The position numbers and the translations under genes were made by a program. From assembly GCF_947461875.1 (NCBI RefSeq), contig NC_091485.1, positions 57,762,274 through 57,826,273 on the forward strand: 64,000 nt of DNA, given 5' to 3'. The number at the start of each line of letters is the position of its first letter. The first letter of the stretch is position 1. A model generated the notes under the pieces. It did not search any database. It was not told the DNA's origin and saw only the letters and a list, made by a program, of their open reading frames with translations. The DNA is from Haliaeetus albicilla. Taxonomy: Eukaryota; Chordata; Aves; Accipitriformes; Accipitridae. This document shows, in pieces, positions 23,201 to 37,258 of the stretch.

Positions 23201-26200
23201 AGAGGAGCCAAGGTGTGGCCAGGCAGAGCGAGGACAGCACTGGGATGAGAAGCACTGTCAGGAAGGTAGCTAGAAAAACACCAAGAAATGGAAACAATTA
23301 CTCCATGCAAGCTGGTTAGAGATATGATCTGAATTGTCTCTAACCACGGACAGCAAATGAAGGGATCCTGGAAGCATGGGACGATTGCCAGTCTGTAACG
23401 CTATGTCCACATGTGGCAGGTACACGCTGGCGTACACTTTGACCCATGCTACCGAGAGCCCAGGGTTTTGCTCCCGATGTTCAGTCACAAAAAAGCATTG
23501 CCTCCTATCTTGGGCTTGCTTGTGTCCACCCAGGGCGGATGTGAGGCAAGTTCAGGTTTGTGAGCGGGTTCAGTCATGCCTTGGAGGTATTCTGTAAAGG
23601 TATGCTGGGTTTCCCTCCAGTAGCCCACAGCTGCATCTTGCAGCTCCTGAGTGAATCCACTTATAGGTCACCCAGGGGTGTGGTTTTATGTCATTATTTT
23701 TACTCTTTCCAAAATTTATTATAGAAACTATGACTGCCTTTTTCTTGACCTTCAAGGTATTTGGGCCTTATGAAAACTGATCAAGGTTTTCTTGAATTAC
23801 AGGTCAGTGTGAAGCCACCCCTGGCCGTGGTGTTACTTAGAAGCTGGTCTGAATTTCAGGTTGTAGCTGGACCTCTTCCATGCTCCCTATATTTCAAATC
23901 AGGAAGAATATTTTCAGATGGAGAAGAAAAGCTGTGAATACTTTGCAAGTAATAGTATTTTCCATGTAAAAGTGAAAAAGTAATGAAATAAGCTGTCAGT
24001 ATTTTAAAGCCTGACCTTTTAGCTGGTGTATATGGGGAGCTCAAAGGAGGGATGAATTTTGCCCCCCAGGTAAGATGCCATCGCAGAGGAAGCTTGGAGG
24101 GAAGCAGCTTAGGGCACTGGCACTGCAGAAACAGGCAGGCAGGTGGCTCTGAGGTACGGTAGACGTAGCCATCTCTGCTTAAAGAAGATTTTGACCTGAG
24201 TCTGAATTTAGAGTATCCAGCCTAAGTGCACAGTGTAAGGTGGGGAAGCAAGAACATAATGTTAGCAAATAACCTGCGGCTCAGCATGCCACTATGATGT
24301 GCCTGTGGTGTTAATATCTCTACACTGAAATGGCTACAACCATTTCATATAGCAGGAGCATTGCTTCAAGCGAGTGAGGCAGCGTTTTGAAGAGAAAGCT
24401 TGAAGTGACACTGTTGCACAGCAAGTTTTGTTTTCCTAGTCTTTCACCTTACCAGTCCTTCACCTCTCTACATTTCTTTCTCTCTTAGACAGACAGTGGG
24501 TATAAGGCAGCGCTGCTTGGCTGTCATTTCAGCATCTGCTGGACCAGTTACCAAGTCTCATTCTTTGATAGTGAAACTTTTGCTCATCCTTTACCCTGGT
24601 CACTTGAAAAGTTTTGCTGGGCAGTGGCATATTTCCATAGGCAATCTTCTGCTCTGAAGACAAAATCATACTATTTCTAAGCTCTTGCATTTTAACTTCT
24701 CCCTGCTTTACCTTTGCAATGAGCATTCCTATTGTAAAGAGTTACTTAACCCTTTTTAAGCCCTTTTTAATATAAACCATTGCCGTTAAAGGTCTACTTT
24801 GCCTATCGTAAGAAATCTGTCATATTGGAATTAGTGACTGAGTTTTAAATATGGAGTTGATACGCTGTAAAATCTCAGTCACAGTTTGCAATAGATTTAG
24901 ATTTAAAATGAGCAAAAATGTAATTGCGGGATAAAAATTGGCAATGTTCGCAGCCTAGGAATTATGTTTCAGACTTTGGAAGGAAAATGGCTTGGCTTAT
25001 TTTTTTCCACTTTCAGGAACACTATTATTTGCTGACTTAATGGTTTCAGATGCTGTTAAATGAAAAAAATATTTCTGGAATAAGTGTATTTTGCAGGTGC
25101 TTTGTCCTGGGGTGTCTCTCGAAGTTTTACAGTATGGCTATTTGTGAAAGCAACAGGTCACAAACCTTCATAAAGTGGCTTCCAGCCAGCCAGGAGTGAG
25201 GAGCCGTGGTTGCTGGTGTGCATGTGTACAGCTGCCCTCATGGGGTGTCACCGGCCAGCCCAGCCCAGCATTTAGCCTTGCTGGGTGGGTGGCTGCAGCA
25301 GGTGACAGCAAACAGTGATTCCTTTGGAAAAAAATGCGTTGTATTGCATGCAAAGAAGAAGAAAAAGGATTCAGCTCTTATAGTCTCAAGGGCTACTAAT
25401 GACTCGGCACGTTGCATATATGCAGCCCAATCTTAACTGAAGTATTGAATGGACTTGTTTACCACAACTGGAACTTAGCTGGGCGCCCAAACCAGTGGTT
25501 AGCTGCGAGAGGTTTGCTCTCAGCAGGAGGAGCCCATGGGCCTCTCAGGTGATAAGACAGAATGTTTTACATATCACAGGATTTATTAAAAAAAAAAAAA
25601 GCTGTTATTTTATGTATATATAACAATATATTATCCTTACTGTCTCAGGCATGCATTTGGGTCAGCTATGAGCTTCATTAAAAAGAAAAAGCATCTTTTT
25701 CATTGTGATTCTAATGAGGAGTTTCCTATTAATTAGATTAATTAATTAAATTAATCTTTTTTCCTCTCCCTCCGAATGAGGAGGCAGAGCCCTCAGTGTG
25801 AGCCGCGCTGCCCTACCTCCACCTCCCCGAGAGCCCACTCTCCACGCTGTGCTTGCACATTGACTCACAGCAATGAAATGTCTGAAATGCTGAAATTCAG
25901 TGGAGTGAGACCTCCTCCGTCAGAGAGCACCAGCAGTTTTCCTGTCACTCCAAAATGGCCAGAGACCCAGTCCTGGTACAGACAAGGCAAATTTGATCAA
26001 TAGACATTTCAACTGCTTCTGTTAAAAAAACCCCAACCTACCACTTCATTGCGTGCTCTGCGGTTTCAGTGCATGTAGCTGCGAGGTGGAAGTTACCTTG
26101 GAAAGCTGAGGTCTAGGCTATCCCTTACCACAGCATAGGTCCTGTAGTTGCTCCCAGGAACAACCAGCTCTCCTTGAGGAATGGTAAAACTGACTGTACA

Positions 26201-28269
26201 TACATCTGAAATGACCCAAATACATAACTTATTTTATAAACAGTCTGTGATTTTAGTGACATGATTGCTTTTCTGCCTTTTACTTGTGTCGGCAAAAATA
26301 AATTACATTTTTTTCTGCCCAAATATTTTTTTCTTAACAAAAATTTGCATTTCAAATGACAGAAAATTGTTTTTGATGTTTTTGTTGAAATCATGAAAAT
26401 GTCATTTGCTTGAGTTTTTAAAAAAAAAAAGTTCTGACTTGTGCTCAAACACATTAGTTCTTCAGTTTCTTAGATGAATCTCTTTTCTTCCCTCCACCTC
26501 TTTCCAAGTGGAGAAGCCTTTTTAGGCAATTTTCCTTATGCCAGTTAAGATGCTCTTTCCTGCCTACACAGTATCATTGCAGTAAAGCTCAGGGGCACTG
26601 AATCGCTAACATGCTGTGTGGACATATGTCATGATACGTGACCTGTCCCAGGGGCATTTCTATTTAAGACAGCATTCAACAGGGAAATGCCACAAAGATT
26701 TGGAGAGAGGAAAGGAGAGCAGGCTGACAGTGCTAAACACACAAGTGGGCATTGGCCGTTGTTTCCAAGAGTGATTATAATCACTTGGGAGCTGTTTTGC
26801 TTTTGTTTTTAGAAAATGCACAGATATGAATTTTGGCACTGGAGTTGGCCAGAAACAGGCAGTGATAAACTTTAGCCTCCACTGCCTTCCTTCCATCATT
26901 GAGAGCCTTCCCCACCATACCATACATGCCCAGGGCAGGGGTTGGGAGAGCATCTCTTTTCCCCTGGCTTTTGCTCTAATCTATGGGAAGGCAATTTTAT
27001 GGATTCACAGGAGAAAGCACTGTCATGTTTAAACACTAGTATGGAGAAAAGTACAGGGACAACTTGTTGCAGACATTGCTTGTACATTATGACTTACAGC
27101 AGAGCCTTTCTTACCTGAAAACTTGGAGTGAAAAATATAACTGTTTAAATTCAGCAAGGGCTAGATTGATGTATATCAGCTCTTCATACCATGTTAACAG
27201 TTTCTGAAGTCATCTATGTATTTTCTGTGTTGGTAACATCCTGGGGCTGGACCAAGGTTGGTTTTTTTTTCAACTTGTTAAACATGAAAGGGAGGCAGGA
27301 GAAATGCTAGTCAAAGATGAAGCTTTTAGAAGTATTTCTCATTCACTTGATGTAAAATAAATTCTTTATAGCGTAACTGGAATGTCTTTGCACATATTCC
27401 AGGATGGTTGTACCCAGCTTTGAGACGAGAACAGTGCCGTTCCAAATAACATATAATTAACTTGCTGCCAACTTTTCGTATAGCCTTTAGTCAGAGATGT
27501 ATGTCATTTCTATTTTACAGCTGTCCAGACACACTTTTAAAAAGCCTAAGCCCTATACACCAGATGTTACTTAGTCCGGTGTGGTCTACCTTGGACCCAT
27601 TCCAAACCTGCCTGCATATAATTTTCAAGTCCCAGCAGCCCTGCAGTGCTAGAAGATAAAAACTGACCATAACTATACGTTTTCATATTACTCAGAGCTC
27701 AGTTTAATTATCTGAAACACTACCAGATAAATAGTTCAATCAGAAGAATTCCACCTTAACGTTAACTACTACCACATACATTTTTTTCTAATTTGAGGCA
27801 GGTTTTGGGTTACTAGCTCTGAAGCCTGCAAAGTTCCAATCAATGATTAATATAGCTATCTAGAGAGGCTTTTTTTCTTAAATTGTGAATAATGGAGTGT
27901 GTTTATATGGCCTTATTGGTCAAGGCACTCCATGAATTTATATGATTTAGTTTTATGTACAGATGGGTGGGGTATGTGTGTGTGACTTGGACTTGATATT
28001 TTAAAATTTCATGCATTTAATTTTAGATAGGGTCACCTTCAGGAAAAACATGATTTACAGAGCTGCTAAGCAACCAGTGGTGCCGATGGTACCCTCTCAA
28101 GAAAGCGTGTTTTTTTCAGTCAGCAGCATTTAAGCGTTTGCTTATGGTCAAGTGAATGCTTTGGTGCTTCCCTGAAGAAGATGTCAGTAACCCAAAGATG
28201 GTTTTAAATCAGTGCATACGGTGACTGTAAAGTCTCTTTCAGAGACCCAGTTCTGACTGTAGTCTGGCT
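14263..28269. other. Gene-poor intergenic DNA
   Basis: I see no exon set, RNA gene or intact mobile element here. Open frames up to 123 codons (for example 17673-18044 minus) lack recognisable domains. Several overlap on opposite strands in locally GC-richer patches (14.6-15.0 and 21.9-22.3 kb), as chance frames do. Short A runs occur at 15369-15382 and 25588-25600. Confidence 0.55.
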
Positions 28270-28299
28270 CTAAATATCTCTAAATAAAGAGATATTTAG
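28270..28299. repeat. 12-bp-stem inverted repeat (hairpin)
   Basis: CTAAATATCTCT and AGAGATATTTAG are exact reverse complements separated by AAATAA. It could form a small AT-rich hairpin. It is shorter than a pre-miRNA. Confidence 0.6.
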
Positions 28300-30289
28300 G
28301 TTTCTAGCCCTCCTTGAATAGCTTTGTCATGAGACCTTACCCTGAAAGCATAAGGATTAGAAATACTCTGAAGTTATGTGGAGAGCCCCACTTTCTTTAA
28401 ACAGCATTTTCAATGTATTATTATCTCATATTACAACTGTATTTTAATATTAAGAATATTAGAAAAGCAGTTTAATAGTTTGGTTATTTTGTAGTCATTG
28501 CTGATTTGCTTACTATTTCCCCTTATTGGTATATGAGTTTTCTGCATATATTGGCTGTGATAAATTTGTCTCATTTGTCTTTGATGAAATTTTTTATTTG
28601 CATTACAAAACTGTTCCTTTAGTTTTGGAGCAGAAATGTGTTCAGAGAAACAGCAAACCAAGGAAAATATTAGCGAGCATTTGTAAGAAGCAATGACTTA
28701 TGCTCCAAATGTGTGATCGATGGAAGCAGAAGCCACTTGGTTATGGGTTCATTTTATCAGCACACAGAAGCAAGTTTAAGACCCATGTGACAAATTAGAA
28801 CAAACAAACCAGTTTGACTTTGGATATTAAGTATTAACCGCTTTCCTTTTTTGAGCGATCTACAGTTTGGCTGTTACTTTCCTGAATGATGCATTACATT
28901 TCAAATCGTGGTACTTCAGAGTAAACCTAAATCAGATAAAACTGTTTAATGGAGGAAATAGATATGCGTGTCTCACTCTGTGAATAGCTGTTTTCCTTTT
29001 AAGATTTTTTAAATAGAAATCACAACAGTAATAAGAAATATTTCCAGTTAATGTATTCTATTTTATAGATTTATTTTAACTTAGGTTAATTAGACCCCTT
29101 GCTTCACACATTTCTCCTTTTTTATTTAGATTGCCTCCTGTTTCAGCTTTCTTTTCAACTTTCAATTTTGTGATGTCTTTCATAAGTCAGAACTACAGAG
29201 TATTGCAGATTTTTGCCCCCTTTTGCCTTGTGTTTTAAGAATACTTCCATTTGCCAAACTGTCTCCACAATTATGGCTGCAGCTTCTTGCTCCACTTTCT
29301 CACTGCTACATTTGAGCTCCTGCTAAAACTGAAAACTTCGGGGGAAATAAATCTAAGATGTCAGTGACTTAAAGCCCAGTGCTGTAAGTTTAAGATGTTT
29401 GCCTAATATCACATCACCGAAATGGAACAGATAAAGATGAAGTGTAAAGTATATGTAACGTGGCTTGCAGTTAAGTGCAGTAATTGGAGAATGCAGGCAG
29501 CAGATCTGGGAAGGTGATAAGGTAAGCAAAAGCTTCTTGGGAAAGGTAAACTGTCTGAAGAGCTGACAGTGATATGCACTGACTGGAAGGAACCCAAAAT
29601 TGTTTTAGCCTTTAAGCATCCAACAGACATTGGAGTAATTGAGTAATCATACACTCTAGGTCCAGTATTCCTGTCACTGATACCCCATGCATCTCAGTTA
29701 TTGGTGTAATTTAAATCTGATAGTCACATAATGGACCAAATTCTCCTCTCTACTTTTCATAAGTCGCCCTATTGGATTCAGTATGAAGAATGTTTGCTTA
29801 AGTGTGGTGAGCAGGATTTGTATCATGAGGCTTATTTTCTTTCTCAAAAATGGTATCCTCTGCTGTATGTACGGTACAGCACCACAGAAGACGGAATACT
29901 TATGCTAAAGGAAAATACCCTGAAGCATCATAGATTAGTTTAAATTCTCAAAAAGGTGCAAACTTTTCTGCTTCTTCCAGCGTTTAGGCGGTTTTCCTTA
30001 ATGTTTATGCCAAAAGTTGTCCCCAAGTCTCTCTTACTTTTGGTGCCAGCGCTTTGAAAGCGTGTCAGATTCTGCATCGTAAAAGATGACACCTGCCCCT
30101 ACACATTTCTCAGAATGACAGCTTCTACCTTTCCAGGGTCATTTGGGTCAGAAATTTTCATTAAAAAATATTTGAGTACATGCCACATACCTTGTCTGTT
30201 TATTCAATCTTAATATTCAACAAAACATTTCAATATTGCTAAGCAGCCAGATCAGAATAAGCTCATTGGAGCATGGGATCATCTTTTTG
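28300..30289. other. Gene-poor intergenic DNA
   Basis: AT-rich. Short open frames only (up to 81 codons) and no recognisable element. Confidence 0.5.
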
Positions 30290-30376
30290 TTCTGGTTTTG
30301 TATATAGCACCTCATACACTGAGGCTCAGGGTGCATAGGCTATGCTGTGGTGCAGATAATAAATACTAATAATCAG
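30290..30376 (+). repeat. Old amniote interspersed-repeat 3' end (family not assigned)
   Basis: The run TTTTGTATATAGCACCTCAT, then GAGGCTCAGG, ending in ATAATAAATACTAATAAT, has the shape of a widespread amniote repeat tail: a 'tttgta-agcacctagcacaatggggc' block, then a short variable part, then an AAT-rich tail. I recognise the pattern from reptile and bird non-coding DNA but cannot give a family name with confidence. Degraded. Confidence 0.45.
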
Positions 30377-33300
30377 GAGAGCTTTAAGGTGTGATTTTTG
30401 CAATGAGCATACAGCTTCAAGATGCAATCTGGCCCTAATTTTCCAGGTAAAACAGGGGCGGTGGGCTTGCTCAGATCTCCCTAGTACTAGGGTGATGGAT
30501 TAATATGTATGAAGTACTATATAAGAGGTAAAATGGATCCAATCAGCCCCACAGCCCGCAGTGGGTGAAAAGTCAGGCCCACAGCTTAATGCAGAAAGTT
30601 GCCCCTTGCAGAATTTTTCCAACTAGTAGTGGGGGAGGCTTTTGGTAATATTGTTTCTATCACGTGAGTTAGTTAAGCTTGGGATTTGTTCAGGAGGTTT
30701 CTTTTGCAAACTCCCCCCACACACGTTTCCTTCCATCCTCTCCACTCCCCCCAGCAATAGGGACGCTTTCAGGTTGGCTCTAGTAAAGTAGCACTAGTCT
30801 GGTAAACTGAATTAGTCTTTACAATTTCTAGCAAACTAAACAAGACACGGCACTGCTGTGCGGTCAGTCACGCGGTGTAACTGGTAGCACACTTTCTAGC
30901 ATGGTTTGGGCTGTGACCACCATAATTTCTCCATGGAAGGATGCCCATGGAAAGGGCATTCCCAACAGTCTGGGGAAGAAGACGGCCAAGAGACTGTTCC
31001 AAGAGGCAGCGTGGACGAGAGCACCCTCTTGGTGGAGGGACGGGGAGGGTACAGCTGCGTGGACATGAGCTGTGCTGTGCAAAGCCAGAAAACCATCTGG
31101 CACATTTTATGTAATAAAATAGCAACAAGTAAGTGTGCATCTGGTGAAGGGGGACAAAAAATTGTTCGCTGGTTGTAACGCGGCTCTGTTCACTGAGGGT
31201 CTGTATGTATCTGAGATATCTTGCCCCCTTTATACTAGGAAGCGGCATACCAGCCTACCAGCCTCTAACCCTCCCCTCCGTCATTGTTCCTGCAGATAGC
31301 AGCACCACGTGTCTGTCATTCCACCTAACTTGACACATCACCTTCCCACATCTTTCAAAGTTTTCACACCTGGAAAGAGGAGTGAGGTTGCAGGGAGAAA
31401 AACGGGTTGAAGTCTGCCTAGCATCTCTAAGACATGGCCTTTCCTATCTAACTGCCCAGCTAAAGCTCACCCTGTAGCTTTCATCGGCTCATGTCTCCAT
31501 TTCTCTACACGCTTTTTCTAGTTTTGATAAATGCAGTCTTGCCCTTCACTTCCATTGAGCATATTGCTGCATCGGTCATCTTTCTGCCTTGTTGCTTTGA
31601 CCGTGACACTTCTCTTTGTAATCCTTCCCTGGCTCCCTCTTTATCATTTCAAAAATAAGCACCTTTGTCTCAGTTCTTAAAACCTTTCAAAACTTTATCG
31701 TTGTCCTGCCTGTCGTTCAGTATAAAGGATTGACTCCAGCTTCCATTACCCACTCGGTGGTTGCAGATCTTCATTTTACCTGCTGCCTGTGGGAAACTAG
31801 ACAAATATGAAGTGTCACTCACTATTGATAGCTCATATTCATTTATACTGTCTTACTGATCTATATCTAGTCATTGCCTTTTGTTTTAAATTTGATTGAA
31901 AAGCCGAGGTTTGCAAATATGTTTAAGCTTGTCAGAGCTATGAATTTTAATGGGACATATGAAGCTCAATGGTTTTTGTGAATTTGGGTTTAAATTCTTC
32001 TGGAGGAGAGATGATATATTTTTTTAAATGAGACAAGTCTAGGTGTTATTGTAGTACAAAGTATTTTTAAAAAATAATAGTATGTAGAAAAATGCCTGAC
32101 CCTACTTCTTTCTGCAGGAACTATACCCTATCTTCTGCTGCCTCACAGTGTTTGTCTGTTTTCATATGTACTGTTACATTTTTATTGGTCTGGAATAAGC
32201 TCCTGACTACTATTCTGATTTCAAAGTAGGTGTTGATTCCAGCAGTTTCTCAAGATGGCTTTTTTTAAGTTAAAATCAAAACAGAATCTGATTCAAGGAT
32301 ATGACTAAGAGGAAATGGTACATATTCGTCCCTGTTTAATTCTGAACCCTGCTAGAAAAAATAAGTCTAAAGCCAGTCTCTCCCTAAAAATTTCTTTTAG
32401 AAAAAGTTACTTTAAAAAAAAAAATCAAGGTGATTTTCATGGCAAACAGTTTTCTTGCTGCTTGCTTTCTTCTTTTACAAACACACAATTAATTTCTTCA
32501 ATGCAAATAATGAACCACAAATCATACGATATGTATGATCTTATTCTAAAAATGGATCCAGCTGCCTTAGAGATTTGTAAATGTTGGAATAATATATGAG
32601 ATCGTCTTTCCCAGTGCCCCATAAAGGTTAGACTTTTCCATTGAGAGATGTCAGCTAAGGTGATTATGCTGTAAGCAGACTAAGCCTTGGGATTTCACAG
32701 CAGATCTCAAATGTATTTAGTAAGACTAATTAGCTCATTTTAAACAGAAATTTGCTATTTTGTTAAAAGAAGAGCACATTTATATTCTTTATAGAATTTC
32801 TATAGGACCAGTTCAAGGTAATTAAATGGAAAAACAATGTAATAAATTCTTGGAAACAATCCCCTATAAATATTGGTTTATCATTTGGCATTCTCCTCTC
32901 ATTTCCACCGGATACCAGTGGGATTTGTATATCCGCTTCCTTTATGTTTCTAATTAAGAAACCATGTCAGATTTGTGGAAAACCTACACAGTCTGTCACT
33001 TTGACTGCTGAGGAACGGGCATGCTTCCCTGACCCCTATCCCCATCAATCTGAATAGATCCAATTTCATTGATTTATATCGAATAGAATTTCATTGGTGG
33101 CTACTGCATAAATCTGCAGTGACTTTCACATTTTGTTTCACCTAAACAATGATCGGGTGGAATGTGTCTGTTTAAAAGTGACCTTGCTCCAATTTTTGAA
33201 CTTTAGCTTATAACAGGGGGAAAAAAGGTTTTAGTCGTTTTCATTCCCAAAAAGTCATAAAAGTCATCACTGAGTTTTGCAAGGTATTTGGTTCATTTAA

Positions 33301-36059
33301 ACTTTTTCCCCCTCAAGTCTGACATTCTATCATGCTTAAAATGCAATTTATTCAGAAAGTGGCTTTAATAAATGTAAGATGACTAATTAGGATAGGGTTA
33401 TTGCCACTTTTAAAAAGAATGTTTCTTTGTAAAAACATGCCTTGTGCCAGCACCACACAACTTACAAAGCCAAGTTGAAGTGCATTAAGAAGGTGAAGGC
33501 ATTTTGTTTGCTTCCTTGCAAATGTTGAGATGAGCATTTTCCCTTCTTTGGGCCGGACTCGCAAGAGGCTCGGGGGCCAGAGGCAGGAGGGTTACGGGGC
33601 TGTAACGCTCCCTCTCTTGCTGACGATGCCTTGCACATTGCACTCCCATCCCCACCATGCGCTCGCACCCTTGGCTGGCACCCATAAATCAAACAGCCTG
33701 AGGGCAGGCACCACGGCTCGTCTTATGCCCATGTAGCTCAACTCTTTTCATCCCCCAGAGTGCTGCCTACTGGGAAAAGTCCCTGGCGCGTGTTGCCCCC
33801 GCAGTGTGCTCGGGCATTGCCTGGGCGAGTGCTGCCTGGGGTGAGAGCAGCCCAATAACTAAACAGCATGGACAACCGCATGCCGGCGCTTGAGCCTGGT
33901 TCCCAGCCTGGTTTGTTCTCCCCGTATAGCTGTAGTGAGTGTTGCTGCGTAGGGGCCCACCAGAGACAGGGCGCAGAGCTGCAGAGGCAGCAGCGGGTGT
34001 GATGCACCTCCCCTCTGCTGCTCCTTGGCTAGCCCTGTGTTTTCTGACACTCCTGTTTTGAAATGATACTTTACACCCCTTACTCATATTACTCTTGTTG
34101 GTTTAGGCGGAGCACGCAGGCACCCAGGTTGTGGTGTGATGCTGAGTGCTGACGGTGATGCTGGCTCAAATCCTGCCTTCGTTTGCCCTGACCCTGGGTA
34201 TGTCTGCGAGGGAGCTGACAAGTGAGCAAGGACGGTTCGGCTGCTCAGCACTGCGTGCCTATGTGCGCACCACCATTGCCTGGAAAGGTGAAGCACACTG
34301 CATTTTCAGAGCAGCGTGCTGTGTGTACGGTTATCTTTATGCAAGTAAACTAGGCAGTAGCCAGGGCCCTCCCTGCCTCAGGAAATTTTGGAGGGTCCCT
34401 TCAGCTGGCGCAGGAGTTGTCACAGGCCGGGTATCACACCCAGCGTGCAGCCCAGCTGCAGCCCATGTTGTTTGGGGTGAGGGTATGGGAGTTTGATGGT
34501 GCAGGTGGGACTGTCCAGTGCCCGCTGGTCTCAGTGCCGGAGAGCACACCCGGGCACATTTACATCATTAGCCATCACATCACATACAGTCTTCACAGAC
34601 AGCAAAAGCATCTAACAAACTCGATGTTTATACCTTAGAGTTTTACCCACTATTTGCCTCAGCCCGGGGGGGCACATTTATCGTTCACAGAGTGTATTAG
34701 GGTTCCTCTTCCAGTTTCAGGACAAAAAGCCATGCTGGTTTATTCCAGCTCACTCTCTGATTGCAGAAGGAATCGAGGTGTCTGCCCAAGGGGTAACAGC
34801 TCACTGCACAGACGACCCGCTGAACCCCGAGACCAGTCAAATCAAACTATGGCTCAGTTTAGCTTAACAAGAATTACATCTCCTCTGCATGAATTTGAAT
34901 CGCACAGTCAAAGCCAGCTTGCCATGAGGTGTTTTTGATGAAGTCTTCCAAATCACCTCTTTTTCCCTCTAGAAGAGAATATTTAGGTCAATCTTTGGTG
35001 CTTCTGAAGATCACTTTTTTTCTTGGCAGTTTATTCAAATACAGGTTGTTTTACACAGTCACATGCTTTCCTTCTGGTCACTGTAGTGCTAATTCCTCTT
35101 CCAAAGCAATGACAAATGTGATTTTTGTTAGCGCAGCGTGTGCTGCAGGAAGCATTTTTGTAGTGTGAGATTTCACTGCAAGAATCTGGAAAAGTTGAAG
35201 CCTTTCTATTACTGTTTTAAAAGCACGTGGGAGATAGATCACCACTGGGTTGCCCAGGTTCCAGGAACAGGCTTCCCTGCCAGAGGTTAGCTAGTATTTT
35301 AGCATGCTGTCACTCTCCTTAATTATGGATAGCGCAAAATTCCTCATCTAGATTAACATATTACATGTAATTACTTTCTGTTCTGGAGTTTTGCATCATA
35401 AACTACTCACTTTAAGATACCTAAAGTGATAAATAAAAATTTTTACTCCGAAGTTGTAAATAACATCTCCAGCCACTAAGCTGTCATGTGATTTTAACTC
35501 TTACCTTTCTTTAACCCTATCATTTTCTTAGTCTCCATCTACATCAGTCATATGTCTTCTCTAAGTTTAGTGTTTCTTTGCAAACACACACGTTACTGAA
35601 ATTTGACAAGCAACAGATCCCAGGCTTGACCGAATGGTTGCATGAACATGCCTTGATATTATAAACATAATTGCTGTATTTTAATCTTTGCCTTCTTTCC
35701 CCTTCGACTTCAGACAAAGAGAGGAGAGAAGCAGTAATAATGTGACATAGATGTTTCTTTGAATATGCTTTATCTCCAAACACCTGCAGAAAGACCCTGA
35801 GCAGCCCACCTAGGGTGATACAGCAACAGTCGGGAATATGGCATAGAAGCTCTTGCACACGCTTGGAAATGGTGTTTGAAGTTGTTCAGGAATGCGCCAT
35901 ATGCGCAATCTGCCTGACAGACGCTCAGCCGCTGCCTGTGCCTGGCGCTAACGAGAACGAGGGTAAGGCAGAGAGAGGAGCAAATGCAGAAACATGAGAG
36001 AGATCCCGCATACCACCATTCGTGTACCTTGCCCTGGCACCTCCTGCCGTGGCTTGGTC
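30377..36059. other. Gene-poor intergenic DNA with a GC-richer patch at 33.5-34.6 kb
   Basis: No supported gene. Between about 33.5 and 34.6 kb GC rises and many open frames of 60-116 codons overlap on both strands, which is typical of chance frames in GC-rich DNA. Confidence 0.5.
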
Positions 36060-36833
36060 TCACCGGGGAGCCACGGATGAGCCAGTGGTGCAGCTTCCCC
36101 GCAGTTCAGCGGCTCGGGCCGCCCTGCCCAGCCCTCCTGCGCGAGCAGTGTGTCGCAGGGCTGGGGGCAGACACGGGGAGGGAGCGCGTCCTCCTCCCAG
36201 GGGCCGTGGGGTGCAGGTGTCCCCCGAGCTGTTACCTGCTCTTTGTTCCCAGCCACGGGGACAACCTTTCGGGTAGGTTTGCAAACAGCTGGAGGGAGAT
36301 CCAGGAAAAGCCCCATAAATGCGTTGATCCCGATGCTCTGCCACTTTAGGTACAGATGTAGCTTCGGTTAATACCTTGGGGGTGGGTGCTGGGGGCTTTG
36401 AAGATTTACTCTTTGTTTGCTGACAGAGCTCTGAAACATTTGGATAAGAATGGAGATTATTTTTATCAAGCTGAAAAGTCCAGGGCTGTGTAATATGTTC
36501 GTAGCCTTGAGACTTAGGAATTATCTCTGACTCTTTAGAGAGGGAGAAATCTTGTATGCAGGGCAGTGCAAGTGTATGCTGGAGACTTTTATTCAAATAC
36601 GCGCAGCAGTGATAAAATAGGGAAGTCTGTATAAGAAGTACAAAAATCGTATGTTTGTAGTCTCTATTTAAAAGAGGGAAAAAGGCCTCCCGCTTATGCT
36701 GGCTCTGCTCAGCCGTGCCTGGAGGGAGGGCGTTACACCGAGGGCAAGAAAGTGCCATGAGGCTGCACATGAAAAACATCGCGCCTCTGCTTTGCACACT
36801 ACAGAGAGTACCAACGGTTAACCTCGGAACCAA
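36060..36833 (-). other. Unrecognised 257-codon open frame (probably non-coding)
   Basis: This is the longest open frame in the window, ATG to stop, just left of the CpG-rich island and running away from it on the minus strand. The translation shows no signal peptide, transmembrane segment, repeat or domain that I know. The C-terminal third is Pro/Ala/Gly/Arg-rich because the DNA is GC-rich, with a strongly different make-up from the N-terminal half. I lean to chance, but its position beside a CpG island is where a first coding exon could sit. Confidence 0.2.
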
Positions 36834-37211
36834 AATGTTTCCAACCTTTACGTTTATTAAAAAGAAGCCAGCAGGCCACTGTCAGAAAATGTTGATTCCG
36901 GTCGTAAAGGTTGTGCCACAAAACCAGCCAGATGCAATCTGATACCTGTAATTTCTCTGGTTGCGGCGCGGCAGCCCAAAACGGGACGGCGAATGTTGCC
37001 CTTCGTACCCTCACCCGGCTGTGCCCCCCGGGGCGGCCCGGGGCTGGCCGTGCTGGGCAGCCAGCTCTGGGTGGCCCTGCTCGAGCAGGGGGCTCGGGCC
37101 AGGGGACCTCCGGAGGCCCCTTCCCACCCCGGCCGCTCTGCGGAGGGCTGGCCGGTGCGGCCTGTGGGGTGGGCAGCGAGCGGCCGGACGGGGAGCTGCG
37201 GTGCTGGGCTG

Positions 37212-37258
37212 CCCGCAGCGGGTGGGCGCCCGCAGCGGGTGGGCGCCCGCAGCGGTGG
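37212..37258. repeat. 17-bp tandem repeat, about 2.8 copies
   Basis: The unit CCCGCAGCGGGTGGGCG occurs at 37212-37228 and 37229-37245, with a partial third copy to about 37258. It lies inside the CpG island. Its length number may vary between individuals. Confidence 0.9.
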
